7,962 nucleotides of DNA from Desulfobacterales bacterium (GTDB lineage: Bacteria > Desulfobacterota > Desulfobacteria > Desulfobacterales > UBA11574): contig JAUVTO010000076.1 in assembly GCA_030601485.1 (NCBI GenBank), forward strand, positions 1-7,962, in the 5' to 3' direction. Made by a program: the position numbers and the translations under genes. This document shows positions 1 through 5,672 of this stretch, in pieces. The notes below the pieces were generated by a model. The model had not been told where the DNA came from and did no database searches. It saw only the letters and a program-made list of their open reading frames with translations. How positions within the stretch are numbered: position 1 is the stretch's first letter; every line of letters starts with the position of its first letter.

Positions 1-73
1 CAAAATTTGCACGCCTTGAATTTGAACTTTTTACGAAACCGTCTAAATCAGACTTTTTACGAGTTCATCAATC
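1..73. repeat. End of a dispersed repeat at the left window edge (truncated)
   Basis: This gene-free stretch downstream of ispD holds two direct copies of ACTTTTTACGA (26-36 and 52-62), 26 bp apart. The second copy lies inside GACTTTTTACGAGTTCATC (51-69). The arrangement looks like one terminal region of a palindromic intergenic repeat whose other half is left of the window. The direct copies are visible. My impression that such ends are dispersed in Desulfobacterales genomes is from memory and unverified. No terminator for ispD is clearly visible between 73 and 104. Confidence 0.35.
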
Positions 74-104
74 CTTAGGGCTCGCACAAAAACATCGAAG
101 CTCG

Positions 105-794
105 CTATCTGATTATTGCATCAAGCATCGCCCGCGCAACAACCAGATCTTCCCGGACAGTAATCTTTATATTGTTTTTGCTGCCGTTAATAACTCTTAC
201 GTCTACCCCCAGCCGTTCCACAAGGGATGCATCGTCAGAACAGGTATATCCATCACGCCGTGCAGTTTCATGGGCTCTTATGATCAATTCATACTTAAAC
301 GCCTGCGGCGTCTGGGCAAGCCAAATATTGTCCCTTGCAAGTGTTTTCTCAATAAAGCCCGATTTGCCGACACACTTAATGGTATCGCCGGCAGGTATGC
401 CAAGGATGCATGCACCGAATTTTCTTGCGCCGAGTATACACGACTCCAGTTTGTCAGATTGAATAAAAGGACGTACGCCGTCATGGACTAACACCGTGTC
501 GGTCTTTTTATCTATGGCTTGAAGTCCGTTATATACTGAATTCTGTCGCTGTTCACCGCCAGGCACAAGATTAAGCCCGTTTTTAAGCTCCAGCAAGGCA
601 ATTATGTTTTTTCGGCAGTATTCGATATCTTCTTTGGGGATAACGAGAAAGAGTTTATCTATCAGATCACATGCATCAAGCGCTATTACCGAATGAGCCA
701 GAATCGGTCGGCCCGCAAGGTCCAGGTACTGCTTTCGGGTTGTGTCATTCATCCGGACGCCTTTTCCGGCAGCAACAATAATTGCAGAAACCAT
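105..794 (-). CDS. ispD: 2-C-methyl-D-erythritol 4-phosphate cytidylyltransferase (IspD)
   Basis: IspD makes CDP-ME from MEP and CTP, the third step of the non-mevalonate (MEP) isoprenoid pathway in the cytoplasm. The 229 residues match the usual length (about 225-240). The nucleotide-binding loop AAGKGVRM (8-15) is followed by KQY (21-23). GGEQRQNSVYNGL (79-91), VHDGVRPF (103-110), TPQAF (162-166), SDDASLVE (186-193) and KITVRED (210-216) follow in family order. Arg14, Lys21, Arg154 and Lys210 fit the E. coli catalytic and substrate residues R20, K27, R157 and K213. The ATG at 794 directly precedes the beta-strand VSAIIVAAG, so the start is secure, although only a weak AAGAG-like ribosome site precedes it. 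IspF is often adjacent or fused in other bacteria, but no IspF domain is present; it could lie further left. The gene is separated from the HPr-domain gene by a 250-bp repeat-rich gap, so it may have its own promoter, but none stands out. Confidence 0.97.
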   Translation of the reverse strand: MVSAIIVAAGKGVRMNDTTRKQYLDLAGRPILAHSVIALDACDLIDKLFLVIPKEDIEYCRKNIIALLELKNGLNLVPGGEQRQNSVYNGLQAIDKKTDTVLVHDGVRPFIQSDKLESCILGARKFGACILGIPAGDTIKCVGKSGFIEKTLARDNIWLAQTPQAFKYELIIRAHETARRDGYTCSDDASLVERLGVDVRVINGSKNNIKITVREDLVVARAMLDAIIR

Positions 795-854
795 ATTAGG
801 CTCTTGTTTGTAATTTTTATGCTTTTTATGTTAAAAAACTTTACAACTAAAAAA

Positions 855-982
855 GTGTGAAGTGATCTAAAGTGATCTAAAATGCCTAAAGTTGTGGAAT
901 TCTGCCAACTCTTATATAAATAGATGGAGCGAAGCGAAACCTTAACTTTAGCCACTTCAAACTTTAGTTCACTTTAGGCACT
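855..982. repeat. Palindromic intergenic repeat built of CTTTAG units
   Basis: The 250-bp gap between ispD and the HPr-domain gene contains two facing arms, roughly 855-893 and 944-982. The left arm is rich in CTAAA and includes an exact tandem duplication AGTGATCTAA (861-870, 871-880). The right arm carries several CTTTAG words and ends with CTTTAGGCAC. TGCCTAAAGTT on the left pairs with AACTTTAGCCA on the right, and CTAAAGTGA pairs with TTCACTTTAG, so the region can fold into a long imperfect hairpin around a loop of about 50 nt. Read on the minus strand the hairpin is followed by TTTTTT (849-854), so it could also help stop transcription of the upstream operon. No ORF here looks real. Confidence 0.6.
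953..969 (-). repeat. 17-bp dispersed repeat, copy A
   Basis: On the minus strand this reads AACTAAAGTTTGAAGTG and is identical over 17 bp to plus-strand 5637-5653. It forms part of the right arm of the CTTTAG palindrome. The two copies lie in unrelated intergenic regions about 4.7 kb apart and in opposite orientation. Confidence 0.7.
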
Positions 983-1044
983 ATTCTGGATTTTCCGGGC
1001 TATATTATGGGTTGTCGGTTATTATTTACACTTAACATTTTTAT

Positions 1045-2355
1045 CTACTTCAGGTATTTCAGTTCCTTGGGAAGAGGAATCCCTTTGCCCATTGTATCTT
1101 CACCGTAATTGACACTTGCAAGAATTTCAATATCCTTTAACGCCCGGGTATCCCCTTCAAAAGTAACTTCGGCAATGTTTTCTTTCTGTATCTTGCCCCC
1201 TGCCCATTGAATATCTAGTACACTGCTGGCATCAAACCGGTCTTGGCCCACACAGAGTTCCACCTGCCCACCGTAGTACTGAACGGTTTTAGCCACTAAC
1301 AGGCTGGGTCTGCTGTGAAAGCCAAGCTTTACAGGAACACCTACGGTAATGGAAGAGCGCTCAATATTTTCATTGAGTATCTCCCGAGCCAGTTCTTTGC
1401 CGGTTGTAAGAAAGTGGCAGACATAATAAAATCCATAGTTAATGGTTCGATCAAGAAGCTCTTCCGGATCAATCATGGCGGATAATCGATCCTGAACCTT
1501 TTTGTAAATGTTTTTATATCCAGCTTTGTGAAGATGACGCTCATAAAAATGTAACAGCCTTCCGATCATTTGAAGAAGGTGAAATACAACCGAAAAATAA
1601 CCCCGCAAATCTTTGAGCTTCCGGTTGCCAAAGCGGTATCCGCCGTGGATCACATATGTATCAAAAGAAGATTGAAGGTTATGCACAAGCATTTCAAAAC
1701 GCCTCATATTCACTTCATTGACCTTTTCCGGTACAATCTTCAATATCTCTTGGAAATCATACGGCTCGTAAAATTTAAGCTGATCAAAACTTGCAGCGAT
1801 GCTTAAAAATTCACTTGCAATTTTAACGATATGCGTTTTTTGCTGATCCTTATCCGTATCATCAATATTATAATCGAGAATTTCGCCGGTTATAATACCG
1901 GGGAACTCAGCCCTATCATAATTCTCGTCAGGTATGGGGATATTAAGCCGACGGGCCTCATTCAGTATAACCGGGGCCAATTTCATTATAGTCTTTCTTA
2001 TAAAATAAAGTGTAGAAGTGCCTTCTTTTTCAAAAGCCTCAGTATCCGGGAGACCATAGAAATCGAGACGATTTAAAATATGTGTCTGAGAGTAGCCGCC
2101 AAGGCTTAGATGCCTGACAGCAGCGGTAAGCTCTCTGTAAAAAAACCATTCCTTGTTGTTTTTAGCGCCGTGAAAATCGAGGAAGTCTTCTAAAACCTGG
2201 GAACTTGCAATCAGCTCTGAAAAAAGCTTCTTTGTAAAAAGATACCGGGAAGAATTAAAATTTGAAATATAGATACAAGCTTTCAAATAATCATGAGAAA
2301 ATATTCTAGCTTTCTCTTCAAAAGAAATATCGCAAACAGTTTTTTGAAATTTCAT
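1045..2355 (-). CDS. Uncharacterised protein with C-terminal HPr domain, co-transcribed with SufC/SufB-like genes
   Basis: This is a 436-residue protein. Residues about 335-420 form an HPr (PTS phosphocarrier) domain: GFHSRPS (345-351) matches the canonical G-L-H-A-R-P loop, with His347 as the expected phosphorylation site. DASSVLDIQ (375-383) aligns with the HPr region around Ser46, with Ser378 the nearest equivalent. A short tail, GKGIPLPKELKYLK, follows. Residues 1-330 look soluble and mainly helical with no membrane segment or signal peptide, and I do not recognise their fold. HPr is normally a free protein of about 88 aa, so this is a fusion. No enzyme I, EIIA or HPr kinase gene is in the window, so its phosphoryl partner is unknown. 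The ATG at 2355 lies 3 nt after the stop of the SufB-like gene. The nearest purine-rich site (AAGGA) sits about 13 nt upstream inside that gene, which suggests translational coupling. A regulatory rather than sugar-transport role is an inference. Confidence 0.85.
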   Translation of the reverse strand: MKFQKTVCDISFEEKARIFSHDYLKACIYISNFNSSRYLFTKKLFSELIASSQVLEDFLDFHGAKNNKEWFFYRELTAAVRHLSLGGYSQTHILNRLDFYGLPDTEAFEKEGTSTLYFIRKTIMKLAPVILNEARRLNIPIPDENYDRAEFPGIITGEILDYNIDDTDKDQQKTHIVKIASEFLSIAASFDQLKFYEPYDFQEILKIVPEKVNEVNMRRFEMLVHNLQSSFDTYVIHGGYRFGNRKLKDLRGYFSVVFHLLQMIGRLLHFYERHLHKAGYKNIYKKVQDRLSAMIDPEELLDRTINYGFYYVCHFLTTGKELAREILNENIERSSITVGVPVKLGFHSRPSLLVAKTVQYYGGQVELCVGQDRFDASSVLDIQWAGGKIQKENIAEVTFEGDTRALKDIEILASVNYGEDTMGKGIPLPKELKYLK

Positions 2356-2358
2356 CGT

Positions 2359-3534
2359 CTACATCATTTCCTTCTGAGTTTCAGAAATCGTCTCGTCCAG
2401 TTTCTTTTTCAGATCGGCGGGCAATCCTTCAATGTCTACATTTAAAAACCCTCGCACGATTGTAGATATTGCTTCTTCTTCATCAAGCCCCCTTGCCATT
2501 AGATACTCTATTTCCTGCTGATCGATTTTACCCACAGCAGCTTCGTGAGACATTTCCACACCGGGAACGTATCCGGAAAGCTCCGGAACAGCTTGCATCA
2601 GACCGTCATTTAATATCAAACCGTTACACTCCAGATGTGCTTTAATACCGGCAACTTTGCCCACAAGTTCACCACGGGCAATGATTGATCCTCCTGATGA
2701 AATTCCGCGCGATATTATCTCGGCGCGGGTGTCAGGAGCATTTAACACAATCCGTGATCCCACATCCAGAAAACTTCCCGGTCCTGCCACAAGAATGCTG
2801 TTAAACCGGGCAACTGCTCCCTTTCCGTCCAAATGTGTGGTCGGAAACATCTGAAGAGACCCGACGGGTTTTAAGGAAATATAGTTAGAAATGATTGTTC
2901 CGCCTTCCTCAACCCGGATTGCAGTTCTGGGTCGAACATTGATCTTTTCCCCCCAGTCATGAATCATGGTAAACGTAAGCTTGGCGTCTCTTTTTACATA
3001 AAATTCAGAAATCCCTATATGCAGGCCTGATACCAGGTTAGGAGCGGTTGCACACCCGGTAATGATATGCAGCTCCGATCCTTGTTCGGCAATTACGATA
3101 TTATGAACATTTTGTGAAAATTTTTCTTTTGCAATGTATAGACATGATTGGATCGGATCTTTTGTTTTAACACCGGCAAGGGCGTGAATAAAGTAACCTC
3201 CGTGTGAATTTTTGTTGGCCTGTAAGGTAAATTTGTCGGTATCCGGAGATATATTTTTCCACATATAATTTGAAAGCCATGCGTGTTTTTCCAGGGCCTG
3301 GGATATTCCCATGACCTCGATACCATCCCGCCTGGTTTTGCAGTGTATCACGGAATTGTCTTTTTGAATAAAGGTGCCTATACGGGAACTTTCATCAATA
3401 TCGACGCCAACGTCTAAAAGCTGCTTTGCATCTGTTGACTCAATTTGTGATAAGTTTTCGACATAGGCATGATCTGTTGCATCAACGTTGTAATTTTCAA
3501 TATTTATATCCAAGACGTTTTCTCGTTTGAACAT
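2359..3534 (-). CDS. sufB: SufB/SufD-family Fe-S cluster assembly scaffold protein (SMS/SmsB-like)
   Basis: This is the scaffold partner of the SufC-like ATPase, expected to assemble Fe-S clusters in the cytoplasm. The beta-helix core is visible as hydrophobic/glycine repeats from about residue 115 to 315, followed by the family C-terminal helical segment (YLMARGLDEEEAISTIVRGFL). With the start chosen here (391 aa), Cys303 in HLECNGL aligns with the SufB active-site Cys405 region. His330-Glu331 in MSHEAAVG aligns with SufD His360 and SufB Glu434. One polypeptide thus carries residues that SufB and SufD share out between them, as expected for a homodimeric minimal (SMS) system; the alignment was made by eye. 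The ATG at 3534 is preferred because GAGGAG ends 8 nt upstream. An in-frame GTG at 3543 touches that site and would add three residues. The gene overlaps sufC by 31 nt and is followed after 3 nt by the HPr-domain gene. No SufS, SufE or SufA gene is present. Confidence 0.92.
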   Translation of the reverse strand: MFKRENVLDINIENYNVDATDHAYVENLSQIESTDAKQLLDVGVDIDESSRIGTFIQKDNSVIHCKTRRDGIEVMGISQALEKHAWLSNYMWKNISPDTDKFTLQANKNSHGGYFIHALAGVKTKDPIQSCLYIAKEKFSQNVHNIVIAEQGSELHIITGCATAPNLVSGLHIGISEFYVKRDAKLTFTMIHDWGEKINVRPRTAIRVEEGGTIISNYISLKPVGSLQMFPTTHLDGKGAVARFNSILVAGPGSFLDVGSRIVLNAPDTRAEIISRGISSGGSIIARGELVGKVAGIKAHLECNGLILNDGLMQAVPELSGYVPGVEMSHEAAVGKIDQQEIEYLMARGLDEEEAISTIVRGFLNVDIEGLPADLKKKLDETISETQKEMM

Positions 3535-4280
3535 CTGACGCACTCCTCATATCCGTATTCTCTGATCCACTTAAGGATCTCTCTGGCGTTTCTCGAACAG
3601 CATAAAATTCCGTTATAGAGAACCTGACCTCTGTCTGCCGTGATATAATCAAGTATATGTCCGGTGTGGGTAATAACAAGTGCGGATTTGGCATGATCAC
3701 CGATAACCTTTTTATGAGGTCTGGTCTGGGGACATTTGATTTGCCTGCCCAAAAGTGAATTGATTGTATCACCGATAACAACAATGCTTTCAAGGTCAAC
3801 TCCTGATTCGGGCTCATCAAGAAGAACAAGATCCGGCTGTTGTGCCATAAGCTGAAGCAGTTCGGAACGTTTTATTTCTCCCCCTGAAAAATTTCGGTTT
3901 ACATCTCTGTCAAGAAGATCGGTAAAATTAAGCTCTTTTGCCAGTTCATCAACATCTGCGGAATGATTTATATCACAGATTTCAACAATATTTCTAGTGG
4001 TTAAACCGTTAATAGTCGGGGGTCTTTGAAACGAAACGCCGATACCTAATCGAGCACGCTCGTTTATTGGCATTTCAGTGATATCTTCACCTTTAAAAAT
4101 AATTTTTCCATGGGTCACGTTATATCCGGAAAATCCCATAATGGTCATCATCAAGCTGGTCTTTCCGGATCCATTGGGTCCGAAAAGTATGTGGGTTTGC
4201 CCTTTGGGTATTTCCATGTTAACGTTATTTAATATGCTTTTTCCGCCGACTTCGACCTTGAGTTCTTCTATCTGAAGCAT
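3504..4280 (-). CDS. sufC: SufC-like ABC ATPase for Fe-S cluster assembly (SMS/SmsC-like)
   Basis: This is a soluble ABC-type ATPase expected to drive conformational change of the SufB-like scaffold during Fe-S assembly. In the 258-residue product: Walker A GPNGSGKTS (34-42), Q-loop Gln85 in VSFQRPP, signature FSGGEIKRSE (131-140), Walker B LVLLDEPESGVD (151-162) and H-loop His205 in ITHTGH. The FSGGE(I/M)KR signature and LLDEPESGVD are typical of SufC rather than of transporters. Between Walker B and the H-loop there is extra sequence (about 178-196, GRQIKCPQTRPHKKVIGD) not found in E. coli SufC. The C-terminus carries CC (227-228) and CVRC (247-250). I chose the ATG at 4280 because GAGGAG sits 6 nt upstream and the product then begins MLQIEELKV, as SufC proteins do. 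An ATG at 4286 abuts that site, and one at 4313 would add 11 unlikely residues. The start lies about 50 nt after rnpB with no terminator in between. Confidence 0.93.
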   Translation of the reverse strand: MLQIEELKVEVGGKSILNNVNMEIPKGQTHILFGPNGSGKTSLMMTIMGFSGYNVTHGKIIFKGEDITEMPINERARLGIGVSFQRPPTINGLTTRNIVEICDINHSADVDELAKELNFTDLLDRDVNRNFSGGEIKRSELLQLMAQQPDLVLLDEPESGVDLESIVVIGDTINSLLGRQIKCPQTRPHKKVIGDHAKSALVITHTGHILDYITADRGQVLYNGILCCSRNAREILKWIREYGYEECVRCSNEKTSWI

Positions 4281-4330
4281 ATGCATCTCCTCACCATGCG
4301 CCTTCATGAGCAAAGATCTTAAAATTTATG

Positions 4331-4716
4331 TACGGTCCGAGCAGTCAATAAGCCGAATTCTGTGTCCAATGCGGGTTGCCCCGGACTGGATAACGGTCAT
4401 TCATCTATGGATGCCGGTTGCCGGGCACCTCTTGCGACCTACCCGGGAGCTTGAACGGGCCGCTCTCAAGCGCTCCCCTATTTGGTCTTGCACCGGGTGG
4501 GGTTTACAAAGCTTCCCCGGTCACCCAGGGAACTGGTGCGCTCTTACCGCACCTTTTCACCCTTACCCCGCTTAAACGCGGGGCGGTATATTTTCTGTTG
4601 CACTTTCCTTCACGTCGCCGCGACTCCACGTTATGGAGCACCCTGCCCTATGGTGTTCGGACTTTCCTCTGGATTCTATTAATGATCCAGCGACCATCTG
4701 GGCTGCTCGGACCGTA
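4331..4716 (-). ncRNA. rnpB: RNase P RNA, bacterial type A
   Basis: This is the catalytic RNA that removes 5' leaders from tRNA precursors. The ends form helix P1: TACGGTCCGAGCAG (4331-4344) is perfectly complementary to 4703-4716. Read on the minus strand, the conserved 5' core AGAGGAAAGTCCG lies at 4659-4670. It is followed by GGAAAGTGCAACAGAAA, then AAACCCCACCCGGTGCAAG and CCAAATAGGGG, AGATGAATGACCG, and the conserved 3' core ACAGAATTCGGCTTATTG (4346-4363). Length (about 386 nt) and block order match the ancestral A type. The exact mature ends may lie a few nt inside P1. The 5' end is only about 26 nt after the zinc-ribbon gene stop and the 3' end about 50 nt before sufC. No U-tract terminator follows, so the 3' end may be made by processing. 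Confidence 0.96.
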
Positions 4717-4742
4717 TTTATCTGTCATCCGCGTAAATAAAA

Positions 4743-5453
4743 TTATGAGTCTTTTAAGTATATAATCCTCTGACAAGTGGGGCAAAATTTTAAGCTGTCG
4801 CCAAGAAAAAGTTCATTGTACAGCTGGTGAGGAAGATTCATATTACATCCATAACATAAAGCATCCTTTACCGGTACCACCGCGAGCCCTCTCGGGTTCT
4901 GTTTCTTTATCAGTAAGTACTTTTTCAGCAATTCCGGATCGATCATACAGGAAACTTCCTCCCGGTCTTTATCAAGTTTCGAAAGCTTTATCCTTCCCTG
5001 TTCCGATTCCTGTTTTATGATCTCTTTTTCATTACTTACGCTATGGGAAAGCTGTAAATATTCATCCTTTTTCATTGCGATGTTTTTCTCATTCTCATCC
5101 ATACGATCCAGGCAATCTATCATCTTGTCTTCAATTTCGGAATTTTTAGCCTTTTCTTCTTCGATTTCCTTTAATAACGATTGATATTCTCTGTTTGTCT
5201 TTACAGATCTAAGCTTCGCTTGAGTCTTTTTTTCCCTGTCAAGATTTATTCGCGCATCAGATTCATAGTCCCGATACTTTTTCTTCAACCCTTCGATAAT
5301 AGACTCTTGTTCTTCTACGGTTTTCTCGAACTCCATAAGACCGGCATCCAGAGTTTCAAGCTTCTTCTGTGCGCCATTGAGTATTGATTTTATGTTCACG
5401 GCTTCTGTCTCGATTCCCTGCAGCTTAACAAGCATATAAATCTGTTCTTTCAT
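4743..5453 (-). CDS. Coiled-coil C4-type zinc-ribbon protein (CdsZ/FlgZ, DUF164 family)
   Basis: The 236-aa product has a long charged coiled coil (about 5-165) followed by a zinc ribbon with Cys200-x2-Cys203 (CYGC) and Cys224-x2-Cys227 (CPTC), then RIIYL. The TNREYQSLLKEIE block (86-98) is typical of the family. Known members include Helicobacter HP0958/FlgZ, which binds RpoN and flaA mRNA, and Chlamydia CdsZ (CT398), which binds RpoN. In most bacteria the role is unsettled. I chose the ATG at 5453 because the product then begins MKEQIYMLVKLQGIE, with a family-like length. A longer reading from an ATG at 5525 would add 24 residues (MVKKTIYGW...) translated from the end of a MITE-like element, which is probably not native. 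The ribosome site is weak (TTGGA about 6 nt upstream). The order Nif3, zinc-ribbon gene, rnpB is a neighbourhood I also recall from Actinobacteria. Confidence 0.9.
   Translation of the reverse strand: MKEQIYMLVKLQGIETEAVNIKSILNGAQKKLETLDAGLMEFEKTVEEQESIIEGLKKKYRDYESDARINLDREKKTQAKLRSVKTNREYQSLLKEIEEEKAKNSEIEDKMIDCLDRMDENEKNIAMKKDEYLQLSHSVSNEKEIIKQESEQGRIKLSKLDKDREEVSCMIDPELLKKYLLIKKQNPRGLAVVPVKDALCYGCNMNLPHQLYNELFLGDSLKFCPTCQRIIYLKDS
4757..4785 (-). promoter_or_regulatory. Candidate sigma-70 promoter for rnpB inside the 3' end of the zinc-ribbon gene
   Basis: On the minus strand TTGCCC (4780-4785) is followed after 17 nt by TATACT (4757-4762), giving 4/6 and 5/6 matches to the consensus. Transcription would start near 4750, about 35 nt before the mature rnpB end, which implies a short 5' leader. 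The match is by eye. A second -10-like CATAAT nearer to rnpB has no good -35. Confidence 0.4.
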
Positions 5454-5492
5454 ATTGTCCAATACCCAACCCGGATAAGCCGGAAAAGCGAC

Positions 5493-5637
5493 TAGTGTCC
5501 ATCCATAAATGGTCTTTTTGACCAACCTCTGCGTTATGTTAAAAAAATAATCCTCGGAATATCAAACATATGCCTGTGGTTATTTTTTTCACATGCCTTG
5601 ATCTTGAACAAAAATCCTCATTTCTGGATGGACACTA
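5493..5637. mobile_element. 145-bp MITE-like element with TAGTGTCC terminal inverted repeats
   Basis: The left end TAGTGTCCATCCATAAATG (5493-5511) and right end CATTTCTGGATGGACACTA (5619-5637) are inverted repeats matching at 18 of 19 positions. Both outer ends are TA, as expected of a TA target duplicated by IS630/Tc1-mariner-type transposases. Inside, TGGTC-TTTTT-GACCA (5510-5524) is a perfect small hairpin. ATGTTAAAAAAATAA (5536-5550) is complementary at 14 of 15 positions to TTATTTTTTTCACAT further right, so the whole element can fold as one long hairpin. It has no coding capacity. It fills most of the gap between the Nif3 and zinc-ribbon genes and ends 39 bp before the chosen zinc-ribbon start. 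Confidence 0.7.
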
Positions 5638-5653
5638 ACTAAAGTTTGAAGTG
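5637..5653 (+). repeat. 17-bp dispersed repeat, copy B
   Basis: AACTAAAGTTTGAAGTG here is identical to the minus strand of 953-969. It abuts the right end of the TAGTGTCC element, sharing one base with it, and lies 19 bp beyond the Nif3 stop codon. Confidence 0.7.
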
Positions 5654-5672
5654 CCTGAGTTCCATTATTAAA

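Noticed and set aside
861..880. Tandem AGTGATCTAA as a CRISPR or iteron seed
   Set aside because: There are only two adjacent copies with no spacers and no cas or replication gene nearby; it is better explained as part of the palindromic repeat.
749..955. 68-codon minus-strand frame upstream of and overlapping ispD
   Set aside because: It runs through the CTTTAG palindrome and the start of ispD. Composition is biased and there is no ribosome site.
3497..3829. 110-codon minus-strand frame within the SufC-like gene
   Set aside because: It is a different frame of the same strand as a gene with all ABC motifs intact, and its translation matches no family I know.
4306..4765. Three plus-strand open frames of 66-115 codons over the rnpB region
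   Set aside because: They lie over RNase P RNA, whose conserved cores and P1 helix are clear on the minus strand. The translations look like structured-RNA shadow and have no ribosome site.
5454..5525. Longer N-terminus (24 extra residues) of the zinc-ribbon protein
   Set aside because: The extra codons come partly from the end of the MITE-like element. The family sequence begins at MKEQIYML, so the ATG at 5453 is preferred.
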